Positions 34,241 to 42,789 of a DNA stretch of 64,000 nt are shown piece after piece. The position numbers and the translations under genes are program-made. Within the stretch, counting starts at the first letter, position 1. The number at the start of each line of letters is the position of its first letter. Below the pieces are notes generated by a model that was not told where the DNA came from, made no database searches, and was given only the letters and a program-made list of their open reading frames with translations. Source of the DNA: Maribacter aquimaris (GTDB lineage: Bacteria > Bacteroidota > Bacteroidia > Flavobacteriales > Flavobacteriaceae); NCBI RefSeq assembly GCF_014596745.1, contig NZ_JABTCF010000017.1, positions 1 through 64,000 of the forward strand. The letters are read 5' to 3'.

Positions 34241-34915
34241 ATGGAATTAAAAGTTCAAATAAAGGATGGTTTTTGGTGGCACACCGATGCTGCCTTTGGG
34301 GGTTTAGCAGCTTGCTCCAATACCTATAAACACTTTCTAAAAGATTGGGAACATTCCGACAGTATAACGATTGACTGTCATAAATGGCTGAATGTGCCCT
34401 ATGAAAGTGCTGTTTTTCTCGTAAAGGAAGAACATCGCCTTTTACAGACAACGTCTTTTCAAAACTCCAATGCCCCCTATCTCGGAGATCCATTGGAGAA
34501 TTTCAATTACCTTAATTTTCTTCCCGAAAACTCAAGACGCCTTAAGGCATTTCCCGCTTGGTTTACCTTAAGGGCATATGGTAAGGAAGGCTATGCCTCC
34601 ATTGTAGAAAACAGTATTGGTTTGGCTCAATATTTTGGGAACAAAATAGAGGAAAGTGAATATTTTAAATTATTGGCCCCAGTTCGATTGAACAATATCG
34701 TTTTTAATCTAAAGCGTAAACCAAACCAAGATACATTGGATGCTTTTTTAAACCAATTAAACGGCTATGGCAAGGTGTTTATGACCCCTTCATTTTACCA
34801 TAACCAAAAAGGGATTAGGGCATCGTTAGTGAATTGGAGGGCGACCGAAAAGGATGTTGACTTGGTATGGGACAAAATGCACCGTATTATTAATAACATT
34901 CAGGCAACCATTTGA
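34241..34915 (+). pseudogene. PLP-dependent decarboxylase (group II), C-terminal fragment
   Basis: 224 aa equal to the C-terminal half of an aromatic-amino-acid/glutamate-type decarboxylase (usually 450-500 aa). It contains WWHTDAAFGG with the PLP-binding Asp and SITIDCHKWLNVPYESAV with the Schiff-base Lys, then RRLKAFPAWFTLRAYGKEGY and the C-terminal domain. The cofactor-cradling N-terminal part is absent; sequence before the ATG does not continue the homology. Truncated, hence likely inactive. Confidence 0.8.
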
Positions 34916-34983
34916 TAACTTTTAGCGTCTTTATAGTAATGGTTTAAATAATTAAACCATACAAATTATCAATACACCATTAT

Positions 34984-35823
34984 ATGAAAAACCATGTTAT
35001 CCTATCAATCGTATTTCTCGCTATAAGTTATATGAATGCACAAGAAAAGTCAAATGTCACAGAAGCATTGCTTATTGGAACATTTCATTATAATAATCCA
35101 GGTGGTGATGTCGTCAAAACAAAATCATTTGACATTCTTAACGAAGATTCCCAACTTGAATTGGATAAAATAAGTGCGAAAATCAAGAATTATAATCCAA
35201 CTAAAATATTTGTAGAATGGCCATATAACGAACAAAAAGAATTAGATTCTTTGTATCAGTTATATAATCAAGGTAAGTATTTCCAAAACGATAGTCTTTC
35301 TGACTTTTATTTGAAAAATGAAATATTTCAATTAGCATTTAGGGCAGCAAAAGCTAATAATCTAAAAACCATCTATGCTATTGACTACAATGAAACAAAA
35401 TTTCCATTTGATGACGTTATGAATGATATTGAAAAAAACAATCAGTCTGAACTTAAAAAAAGCATAGAAAACGGCATATCCAAACTTACAACAGAATTTG
35501 ATAATAAAATTGAATCAGAAACTTCACTTATAGAATTAACATACTATATGAATACTTATGAATTCCGAGACTTTCATAATAACCTTCATAATAACTTAAT
35601 GTTATTAGCAGGGGAGCCAGATGATTTTTCCGGACCATTTTTGACATCTGAATGGTTTAAGAGAAATCTATATATGTGGTCATTCGTTCTAAAAAACACA
35701 AAAAAGTCTGATGGAAGAATTATGATTTTGGCTGGAGCAGGTCACATAGCTATGTTTGAGAAATTTGTTAACCGTAATAGTGAATGGAAAGTTAAAGAAC
35801 TAAAAGAAGTTATGGAAAAGTAA
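34984..35823 (+). CDS. DUF5694-type secreted protein (TraB/ChaN-like)
   Basis: 279 aa with a signal peptide (ILSIVFLAISYMNAQ). The pattern EALLIGTFHYNNPGGD at the start of the mature protein, KIFVEWPYNEQ, and GRIMILAGAGHIAMFEKF near the end (Gly-x-x-His) resembles the DUF5694/TraB-like fold of possible metallo-hydrolases. Extracytoplasmic. It is followed within 4 bp by the R''-like box GGCTAAC (35828), so it was probably cassette cargo. Confidence 0.7.
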   Translation: MKNHVILSIVFLAISYMNAQEKSNVTEALLIGTFHYNNPGGDVVKTKSFDILNEDSQLELDKISAKIKNYNPTKIFVEWPYNEQKELDSLYQLYNQGKYFQNDSLSDFYLKNEIFQLAFRAAKANNLKTIYAIDYNETKFPFDDVMNDIEKNNQSELKKSIENGISKLTTEFDNKIESETSLIELTYYMNTYEFRDFHNNLHNNLMLLAGEPDDFSGPFLTSEWFKRNLYMWSFVLKNTKKSDGRIMILAGAGHIAMFEKFVNRNSEWKVKELKEVMEK

Positions 35824-35827
35824 CTAT

Positions 35828-35970
35828 GGCTAACAATGTTTTAAAAAATAGGGCATAAAGTGCTATATTTAAGGACTTGGGCATGTTTTCCAAGTCCCCC
35901 AACGCTTTTGGATATGGCTTTATGAAAAAATACAAAAAATCGAATTACTTCCATAAATTAGGCGTTTAAA
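35828..35970 (+). other. attC-like site 22 (eroded)
   Basis: R'' GGCTAAC then AATGTTTTAAAAAATAGGGC; a central GGACTTGGG / CCAAGTCCCC stem; candidate R' GTTTAAA at 35964-35970. No complementary cassette start was found upstream. Confidence 0.5.
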
Positions 35971-36022
35971 CTATATGCCGATCTATTGCCGTATTTTAGG
36001 AGGGGACAATAAAAATATAATT

Positions 36023-36829
36023 ATGAAAAGAACATTCATTTATGTAATGGTTATACTAGTGACCGTCCAATTTTCATATTCCCAGGATTCCTATACGAAC
36101 TTCAAATGGCCTGAAAAGAAAAAAGCCGCTGTCTGCTTAACATTTGATGATGGTCAAGATTCCCATCTCGATAATGCCATACCCTTACTGGACTCATTGA
36201 ATATGAAAGCAACCTTTTATTGCCCGGGAAATTCGGAAGCATTGCATAATCGCACCGCTGAATGGAGAAAGATTACCAAAAACGGCCATGAACTTGGCAA
36301 TCATTCGTTGTTTCACCCCTGTGATGGAAGTCAATTTGATTGGGTTAAACCGGAATATGACCTAAACCGATATACTTTGGATCAAATTCGAATGGAATTA
36401 TATACGGCCAATACTTTGCTTAAAGCCATTGATGGCAAAACCAATAGAACCTATGGTTATACCTGCTCAAATTTCAAAGTACAGGGTGATACGACCTTCT
36501 TAGCTGTGGTGAAGCAATTATTTACCGCCGGAAGAAGTGATGGTCCCATACCGGATACTATGGAAAATATTGATGTTAATTTTATGCCCAGTTGGTGTGT
36601 AGACAGTCCTACAGGCAAGGAATTGATTGATTATGTAAAAGAGGCTAGAAGAAAAGGGACCGTCGCCACATTCATGTTTCATAGTGTTGGAGGTGGTTAC
36701 CTAAACGTATCCAATGAAGCGCTTCAGGAATTATTGATTTATCTAAAAGACAATGAACAGGATTATTGGGTAGATACCTTTTATAATGTCACGGCATACA
36801 TAGCAAACCAATCCGTCAATATTGAATGA
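36023..36829 (+). CDS. Secreted polysaccharide deacetylase-family protein
   Basis: 268 aa from the ATG at 36023 (signal TFIYVMVILVTVQFSYSQ); the open frame begins earlier at 35975. NodB-homology motifs: CLTFDDG (Asp42/Asp43), GNHSLFHP (His94-x3-His98 metal ligands), TFMFHSVGGG near the end with the catalytic His. Family members remove N- or O-acetyl groups from chitin, peptidoglycan or xylan. Exported. Flanked by attC-like debris. Confidence 0.85.
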   Translation: MKRTFIYVMVILVTVQFSYSQDSYTNFKWPEKKKAAVCLTFDDGQDSHLDNAIPLLDSLNMKATFYCPGNSEALHNRTAEWRKITKNGHELGNHSLFHPCDGSQFDWVKPEYDLNRYTLDQIRMELYTANTLLKAIDGKTNRTYGYTCSNFKVQGDTTFLAVVKQLFTAGRSDGPIPDTMENIDVNFMPSWCVDSPTGKELIDYVKEARRKGTVATFMFHSVGGGYLNVSNEALQELLIYLKDNEQDYWVDTFYNVTAYIANQSVNIE

Positions 36830-37013
36830 ATCAGTGGAGTACGATTTTAAAACGGTTACATCAACCTATATAATTTAGACTTGCACTACCACCACATTTT
36901 AAGCCTTTTAATGCAAAATCGAATTGTGGTAGTTGAAAATTACCTTGGATGTTACGTCGCACAAATTCTATCTAAAATGGTATAAAACATTTTCAGTAAT
37001 CCAAAAAACCAAC

Positions 37014-37934
37014 ATGAAAGCCGTTGTTCACGAAAAATATGGTTCACCAAAAGTCCTTATGATAAAGGATAAAAAAAAACCGAAACCCAAAACTGATGAA
37101 ATTCTGGTAAAAATACATGCAGCTACGGTTACTTCAGGTGATATACGACTTCGGGGTTCTGATTTCCCACCTTTATTTTGGCTTCCTGCCCGATTGATAT
37201 TTGGCCTTTTTGCTCCTAAAAAGAAAATTTTGGGCCATGAATTAGCTGGAATAGTTGAGGAAATAGGACAAAGTGTTACTGAATTCAATGTTGGTGATAG
37301 CGTATTTGGAACCACGACAATGCTAAATACAGGTTCATATGCCGAATATATCTGCTTACCCCAAAAATGGAAACATGGTGTGGTTGCATTGAAACCGGAA
37401 AACCTGGGGTACCAAGAAGCTGCGGCATTACCAGTTGGAGCCATGACCGCCATGTACCTGCTGGAGAAAGCAAATTTGAAGCATGGACAAAATGTATTGA
37501 TTTATGGTGCTTCTGGAAGCGTTGGCAGCTATGCGGTCCAAATTACCAATCAGAAAGGATCAAGAGTAACAGGTGTGTGCAGCACTCCGAATTTCGGAAT
37601 GGTAAAATCATTGGGTGCTGAAAGTTTGATTGACTATACAAAAGTGGACTATTCCGATGGCAATGAAAAATTCGATATCGTTTTTGATGCTGTTGGAAAA
37701 ACATCCAAAGCTAAAGCAAAAAAGGTACTAAAGCCTGGTGGCAATTTCGTTTCGATTAAAATGCTGACCAAAGAGAGCAATGAACATATGAGGTTGATAA
37801 AGGAAATGGCTGAAAAGGGCGAATTAAAACCTTTTATAGATCGATACTACACATTAGATGAAATTGTTAAAGCCCATGAATATGTTGAACAAGGAAAAAA
37901 AAGGGGTAATGTGGTCATTTCGATTATAAATTGA
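37014..37934 (+). CDS. Zinc-less medium-chain dehydrogenase/quinone oxidoreductase-like
   Basis: 306 aa from the ATG at 37014; an earlier in-frame ATG at 36933 would add 27 residues not seen in the family. GroES-like domain (MKAVVHEKYGSPKVLM, KILGHELAGIVEEIG) then a Rossmann fold with VLIYGASGSVGSYAVQ and VFDAVGKT. Lacks the structural-zinc Cys cluster. Cytoplasmic NAD(P)H-dependent reductase; substrate unknown. Confidence 0.85.
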   Translation: MKAVVHEKYGSPKVLMIKDKKKPKPKTDEILVKIHAATVTSGDIRLRGSDFPPLFWLPARLIFGLFAPKKKILGHELAGIVEEIGQSVTEFNVGDSVFGTTTMLNTGSYAEYICLPQKWKHGVVALKPENLGYQEAAALPVGAMTAMYLLEKANLKHGQNVLIYGASGSVGSYAVQITNQKGSRVTGVCSTPNFGMVKSLGAESLIDYTKVDYSDGNEKFDIVFDAVGKTSKAKAKKVLKPGGNFVSIKMLTKESNEHMRLIKEMAEKGELKPFIDRYYTLDEIVKAHEYVEQGKKRGNVVISIIN

Positions 37935-37959
37935 AACGAACACAGGTCAATTACTATTA

Positions 37960-38072
37960 GTAATTACTTTTTTCCCCTGCCTTCCGAAATTCCACAGGGA
38001 TTACCAAGTTGGTGTGTCCTTGTATCGTAAAGTGCTAACCCCCACAACTACCCATAACCGGGACTGTTGGCG
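37960..38072 (+). other. attC-like site 23 (eroded)
   Basis: GTAAAGTGCTAACCCCCACA and ACTACCCATAACCGGGACT before a GTTGGCG box at 38066-38072 look like the right half of an attC. No partner box found. Confidence 0.4.
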
Positions 38073-38095
38073 GCAAAAAAATAACCACAATATTA

Positions 38096-39205
38096 TTGGA
38101 GAACAAAATAGAATTTATTAGGATTATCGGAGAGATTGTTGTTTTTATAATGATACTTCTTTCTGTTTTTCTATTTACGGTTAAAACAAAAAACAAACTA
38201 TCCAATAGACTTTTTGGTATTTACCTATTGGTCATAGCCTTTGACTTAATTGGTTTATTCACAAACAAAACTGTGGACTATCCCAACATCCATATTTTAA
38301 AGGTTTCCTCTAGTTTATTACAGCTACCCCTATTTTACCTATACGTATTAGCTGCTTGTTATTCCAATTTCAAGCTTAAGAAAACACACATCATACACGG
38401 CCTTTTGTTCTTGTTATTTGCCTTCATTTTTAAGATAACTGCCTTTTCCGACCAAAGTGTATTGTTTTACGAAGTGATTGGAGAGCTACAATTCCTGACT
38501 TACATCATTGCAGTATTCCTTGTTTTGAAAAAATACAAAACACTATATCTTGAAAATTACTCCAATGCAAATTATGCCATTTATAAATGGATATTCCAAA
38601 TCACGGTGTTTGCTTGTATAGCCCACTCTTTTGTACTTATAAGATGGTATTTATCCAATTCCATATACCAACAGTACATTCTTGATATCAATACCTTGAT
38701 AAGCGTTTGTGTCTTATTAATAACTATCTTTTTTGTTTTAAAGGCATTATATCAACCCGACCTTTTTACTGGTGTCAATATGCATTTAAAGCCTGTAAAA
38801 TCGATTATTGAAAAGAACACATCCAAAACGATTATTCAAAAAAGCACTTCTGAAAATCAATATCTGAAGAAACTTACTTCATTTATGGATATCGAAAAAC
38901 CATATTTGGATTTTGAGCTTACATTACAAAAACTCGCTTCACAATTAAATATTTCTGAAAAGGAATTATCCATACTGATCAATCATCATCTGGGGAAACA
39001 TTTTTTTGACTTTATAAATGAGTATCGAATAAATGAAGCCAAAATCATTTTGAAAGATCCTGATAAGGAAGACATCACTATTTTAGAAATTTTATACCAA
39101 GTAGGTTTTAATTCTAAATCGTCTTTTTACACGGCTTTTAAAAAAACCGCGAATCAAACGCCAACACAATATAGAAAAGAAGCGCTTTCCTTGAAATCCA
39201 AATAA
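38096..39205 (+). CDS. AraC-family regulator with N-terminal membrane domain
   Basis: 369 aa from a TTG start. Residues 1-220 hold about seven hydrophobic segments (IVVFIMILLSVFLFTV, LPLFYLYVLAACY, IIHGLLFLLFAFIFKI and so on); residues 260-365 are an AraC HTH_18 domain (LTLQKLASQLNISEKELSIL, ILEILYQVGFNSKSSFYTAF, TPTQYRKEAL). Such proteins are membrane-anchored sensors that bind DNA directly. It lies 80 bp upstream of the serine hydrolase at 39286, same strand, so it may control that gene. Confidence 0.8.
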   Translation: MENKIEFIRIIGEIVVFIMILLSVFLFTVKTKNKLSNRLFGIYLLVIAFDLIGLFTNKTVDYPNIHILKVSSSLLQLPLFYLYVLAACYSNFKLKKTHIIHGLLFLLFAFIFKITAFSDQSVLFYEVIGELQFLTYIIAVFLVLKKYKTLYLENYSNANYAIYKWIFQITVFACIAHSFVLIRWYLSNSIYQQYILDINTLISVCVLLITIFFVLKALYQPDLFTGVNMHLKPVKSIIEKNTSKTIIQKSTSENQYLKKLTSFMDIEKPYLDFELTLQKLASQLNISEKELSILINHHLGKHFFDFINEYRINEAKIILKDPDKEDITILEILYQVGFNSKSSFYTAFKKTANQTPTQYRKEALSLKSK

Positions 39206-39285
39206 AAATCAGTCCGACTTTCTTTATTCGGACTTTTAAAATCCCGTGTTTTTCCATTTTTGCTGAAAATCAATAAAACACAAGG

Positions 39286-40761
39286 ATGAAATTCATATAC
39301 CTACCCGTATTCGCATTATTCGCACAAATATGCTTTAGTCAAGAAAACATTCCAGAATTAAGGGGAATTGAAAATGACATAACCCTTTTGATCAAGCAAT
39401 ACAATGCTGTTGGATTATCCGTTGCTATAGTAAAAGATGATAAAATCATTTATTCCCAAGGATTTGGTTATCGGGATTTGGAAAACGAATTACCTGTAAC
39501 AACAAATACTGTTTTTCCTATAGGTTCAACCACAAAAGCATTTACAGGTTCTCTTTTGGGCATATTGGAATCTAACAATCAAGTTTCATTAAAAGACAAA
39601 CCAGCTCTCTACGTTCCTAATTTTCAGTTTTATAATGATAAAATGAACAATTTGATAACCATTGAGGATCTATTATGCCATAAAAGTGGTATTGGGAACC
39701 AAGGTACCTCAGAAGTATTTTTTCCAAACAAAGACAAATTAATTGTCGTACAACGGTTAAAACATTTAAGACCAGAAGGCGAGATTAAAAACAGCTTTGA
39801 GTATAGTAATATGGGATATACCCTTGCAGGAACTATCGTTGAACAAATAACGGGGAAAAGCTGGGAAACCAACATTCAAGAAAAAATATTTGGGCCCTTG
39901 GCCATGACAAATTCCTATACCACACTCCAGGAGATGCAACAATCAACGAATTATGCCTTACCCTATGGCTTATATAAAGGCACTATAGAAAAAGTCAAAT
40001 TCGAGGAATTTCATTCCATTAGTCCTGCCGGAGCAATCAAAAGCACCGTTAATGATATGTCCCATTGGATGTTAACATGGTTAAACGATGGTGTTTTCAA
40101 CGAGACTAAAGTGATTCCTTCAGACTATATACATAAAGCAACAAGACTTCAAAATATCAAAGGAGGGAATTATGATAAGGATGCTTTCCTATTTGGGGAT
40201 GGATTTGGATGGCGTTTAAGATCGAGCTATGGACATTACCGAATAGACCACGGAGGAAACACATTTGGTTTTAGTTCCGCTTTAATAATGTTCCCTTTTG
40301 AAAAAATAGGTGTTGTTGTTTTAACAAATCAAGATAATACGTTACTCCCACATTTGATCGCCGACAATATTACAAGAAGGTTATTTGGACTCAGTCCCGA
40401 ACCGGAATATCCAGTTAATGTCACTGAGATTTTTAAACCCAATAATGAAACCAAACCCCTTGATAAAGAGAAATTGCCAACCCATTCCTTAAGTTCGTTT
40501 TGTGGAACATATCATGCAAAAGGATTTGGAAAAATTGAGATAGTCCATGAAAATCAAAAATTGTATGCTGTTTTACCTACTTATAAATTTCTGTTGGAAC
40601 ACTTAAATACAAATTCATTTTTCTTGAAAGCGACCAATGAATTCAAGGACGTTTATAACCCACAATATACCATTCAATTCATGACCAATACAGAAGGGAA
40701 TATTTCAACATTAAAAATGTATTCACAAAAAGAACCTATTGATTTTAATAAAGAACAATAA
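39286..40761 (+). CDS. Secreted serine hydrolase with C-terminal DUF3471-like domain
   Basis: 491 aa, signal YLPVFALFAQICFSQ. Catalytic domain residues 25-370: SxxK Ser81-Thr-Thr-Lys84 in PIGSTTKAFTG, EYSNMGYTLAG, and RIDHGGNTFGFSS with the HGG third motif. Residues 395-490 form a beta-barrel-like tail (FCGTYHAKGFGKIEIVHENQ) as in DUF3471. Close relatives include D-aminopeptidase/esterase enzymes. Periplasmic. Paired with the AraC regulator upstream. Confidence 0.85.
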   Translation: MKFIYLPVFALFAQICFSQENIPELRGIENDITLLIKQYNAVGLSVAIVKDDKIIYSQGFGYRDLENELPVTTNTVFPIGSTTKAFTGSLLGILESNNQVSLKDKPALYVPNFQFYNDKMNNLITIEDLLCHKSGIGNQGTSEVFFPNKDKLIVVQRLKHLRPEGEIKNSFEYSNMGYTLAGTIVEQITGKSWETNIQEKIFGPLAMTNSYTTLQEMQQSTNYALPYGLYKGTIEKVKFEEFHSISPAGAIKSTVNDMSHWMLTWLNDGVFNETKVIPSDYIHKATRLQNIKGGNYDKDAFLFGDGFGWRLRSSYGHYRIDHGGNTFGFSSALIMFPFEKIGVVVLTNQDNTLLPHLIADNITRRLFGLSPEPEYPVNVTEIFKPNNETKPLDKEKLPTHSLSSFCGTYHAKGFGKIEIVHENQKLYAVLPTYKFLLEHLNTNSFFLKATNEFKDVYNPQYTIQFMTNTEGNISTLKMYSQKEPIDFNKEQ

Positions 40762-40767
40762 ACTATC

Positions 40768-41001
40768 GCTGCTAAGTATATAATCAATGGTTGGCCACTT
40801 TAAGGGTTACATCGAGAATCCCCATGGATTTCCCGTTCGGTTTGTATTGATTTAATTAGGCACCTAAAACCTCTAGCAATCCTTACCCCCTACCCATGGT
40901 CCAAAGCGTTACCCCATACCCCAAGGGACTTGCACCCTCAAGATTAATTAACTACTTTCCTGTAGTTAAAAAGATGCCCATGCCGGGTACACAATAGCAC
41001 T
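40768..41001. other. Eroded attC with intron fragment
   Basis: GCTAAGTATATAATCAATGG at 40770 matches the left arm of attC 3, but the R'' AAC is lost. At 40885-40992, minus strand, GTGTACCCGG, GGGTGCAAGTCCCTTGGGG and the AACTACAGGAAAGTAGTT stem match the 5' part of the group II introns. Two mobile layers, both dead. Confidence 0.6.
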
Positions 41002-41616
41002 ATGAAACAAACTATTCTTATAACAATCATATTTAGCATCGGTTTTTCAGTATTAGGTCAATCTCAAAAGGAATTCGATTCGCTAAAAATCAAATTAGGG
41101 ACGATATTTATGAAAGACCAAACTTTTAGACGTATCTATATTGAGGCGGAAAATAAGCTTGGGAAAGATTCGGATGCCTATGAATATTTTTGGGAAGTTG
41201 TGGAAACCCAAGATAAGATTCTTGAGAAAGAAGTGACACGTATTATAGATAAATATGGCTGGCTTGGGATTTCCCAAGTTGGCAGATTGGCAAATGGAAC
41301 CCTATGGAGTGTTTTGCAACACGGCAGCGTTGCCTCTAAAGAAAAGTATGCACCATTATTAAAAGCTTCTGTTTTAAAAGAGGAATCACAACCCAGTCAT
41401 TATGCCCGTCTTATTGATAGAATGTTGATTAACTCTGACCAACCTCAATTATATGGGACTCAAATTAACAATCAATCCAATGATGTTCCTACTTTCTTCC
41501 CAATCGAAAAACCTGAATATGTAAACCAAAGAAGAAAAGAAATTGGTCTAGAAGAAATTCAAAGTTTTGCTAAAGAAAGGGGACTTGAATGGAATATTGC
41601 CCAAAAAGAAAAATAA
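41002..41616 (+). CDS. DUF6624-like secreted protein
   Basis: 204 aa, signal ILITIIFSIGFSVLGQ. The mature protein opens with a long helix containing MKDQTFRRI and continues IIDKYGWLGISQVG and QHGSVASKEKYAPLLKASV, then ARLIDRMLINSDQPQLYGTQ. That order matches DUF6624, a family of unknown function. Extracytoplasmic. Followed by AACACTGGTAACC, the left edge of the IS relic. Confidence 0.7.
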   Translation: MKQTILITIIFSIGFSVLGQSQKEFDSLKIKLGTIFMKDQTFRRIYIEAENKLGKDSDAYEYFWEVVETQDKILEKEVTRIIDKYGWLGISQVGRLANGTLWSVLQHGSVASKEKYAPLLKASVLKEESQPSHYARLIDRMLINSDQPQLYGTQINNQSNDVPTFFPIEKPEYVNQRRKEIGLEEIQSFAKERGLEWNIAQKEK

Positions 41617-41637
41617 CTGTTAAAAACACTGGTAACC

Positions 41638-41963
41638 GTTGCACATGACCATAATTCCTAAAACAGAGCCCCCTATAACCACTTTTAACGACGGTTTGGT
41701 TCTTTTAGACAACCGGACAACTTCGATTCTAGGGGAAACCCACAAGTGATCTTTCAGCGCTGCAGCACCTGTTTATCCAAAAAAGGGACAAAGCAGGCAT
41801 TCCCGCCCACTTTTCACTCGTTTTTCTATAAATTTCAGGTACTTCTTCAGATTGTAGACCATGGCGGACAGGTGCATCACCTTGTTCGGCTGCATATCGA
41901 AAGTTACGATCGGTCCCTGATCGGCAATTCCGTTCTAAGACTTTTTTCGCTAACTTGTGCAAC
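41638..41963 (-). mobile_element. Longer relative of the attC MITE with a transposase remnant
   Basis: Ends GTTGCACATG and CTTGTGCAAC, flanked by GGTAACC and AGGCACA as in the MITE copies, but 326 bp. On the minus strand one frame reads GPIVTFDMQPNKV, MHLSAMVYNLKKYLKFIEKR and a stop soon after, which looks like the C-terminus of a DDE transposase of the IS1182-like kind. Sequence beside it (AAAGTTACGATC, GATCGGCAAT) is shared with the MITE. So the MITE appears to be a further deletion product of this insertion sequence. Confidence 0.65.
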
Positions 41964-42064
41964 AGGCACAAAACTTATAAACGATACAGGCTTGGGCTTT
42001 AATCTTAGGGTTTGTGTATATTTATGAAGTCGCTTAATCCAATAATTAATAACATCCAATAATC

Positions 42065-42484
42065 ATGAAATATCTGTACCTTTTATTAATGTTGACTTTT
42101 TGTTCTATAACTCATGGGCAATCCATTATCGGACAATGGGAAACCTATGATGATGAAACCCAAGCAAAAAAAGCACTTATCGAAATTTATGAAAAAAACA
42201 ATCTCTTTTTTGCCAAAATAGTTAAAAGCTATAGTAGCGAAAAAGATGCCGTTTGCGAAAATTGTAAAGGAACTAAAAAAGGAAAACCGATCAATGGTTT
42301 AGTCATTATTGAAAATATCAAAAAAGATGGGGATGAATTCAATAGTGGAACTATTCTCGACCCTGAAAATGGAAAAATTTACAAATGTTATTTAGAATTG
42401 GTAGACAATTACAAACTGAAAGTAAGAGGCTATCTTGGGCTTTCCCTTTTTGGAAGAACCCAATATTGGATTAGGAAGGAATGA
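42065..42484 (+). CDS. DUF2147-family secreted protein
   Basis: 139 aa, signal YLLLMLTFCSITHGQ. SIIGQWETYDDETQAKKALI, AKIVKSYS, CENCKGTKKGKPINGLVII, DPENGKIYKCYLEL and KVRGYLGLSLFGRTQYW are the standard DUF2147 blocks (beta-barrel, lipocalin-like). Two Cys in CENC. Periplasmic; role unknown. It sits between two MITE/IS-type ends, so it is probably an old cassette. Confidence 0.85.
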   Translation: MKYLYLLLMLTFCSITHGQSIIGQWETYDDETQAKKALIEIYEKNNLFFAKIVKSYSSEKDAVCENCKGTKKGKPINGLVIIENIKKDGDEFNSGTILDPENGKIYKCYLELVDNYKLKVRGYLGLSLFGRTQYWIRKE

Positions 42485-42509
42485 AAAACCAGGCACAATA
42501 ATGGTAACC

Positions 42510-42600
42510 GTTGCACAAGTCCATTATTCCTCAGACAGAGACTTCCATAACCGCTTTTTAAGGCGGTTTTGTTTTTTAGACCACCGTGGTACCCAGATGC
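42510..42600. mobile_element. Left end of a MITE/IS relative (copy 11)
   Basis: GGTAACCGTTGCACAAGTCC followed by CAGACAGAGACTTCCATAAC; no right end found. Interior resembles the left end of the 41638 relic (ATTCCT..ACAGAG..CCATAACC) rather than the short copies. Confidence 0.6.
42549..42577 (+). terminator. Terminator-like hairpin in IS end
   Basis: AACCGCTTTTTAAGGCGGTT stem-loop followed by TTGTTTTTT, just after the DUF2147 gene. Confidence 0.75.
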
Positions 42601-42762
42601 TTGCGGAACCTGTAAATGCCCCTTAAGGTTGTTGACTACCTACCTTAACGATCATTACCAAACCACGTATATTATGGATATATTTGAACTTACCCCCTCT
42701 ATGAACAACAAATGACAGATAGGTGACACTACTATGTCGTTATAAAAAACAAGCTACACCAA

Positions 42763-42770
42763 TAACTTTG
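42763..42770 (+). promoter_or_regulatory. Putative -7 box for the HTH-hydrolase gene
   Basis: TAACTTTG fits TAnnTTTG 19 bp before the ATG at 42790. The -33 TTTG is not clear. Confidence 0.55.
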
Positions 42771-42789
42771 CACTAACAAAAACACAATT

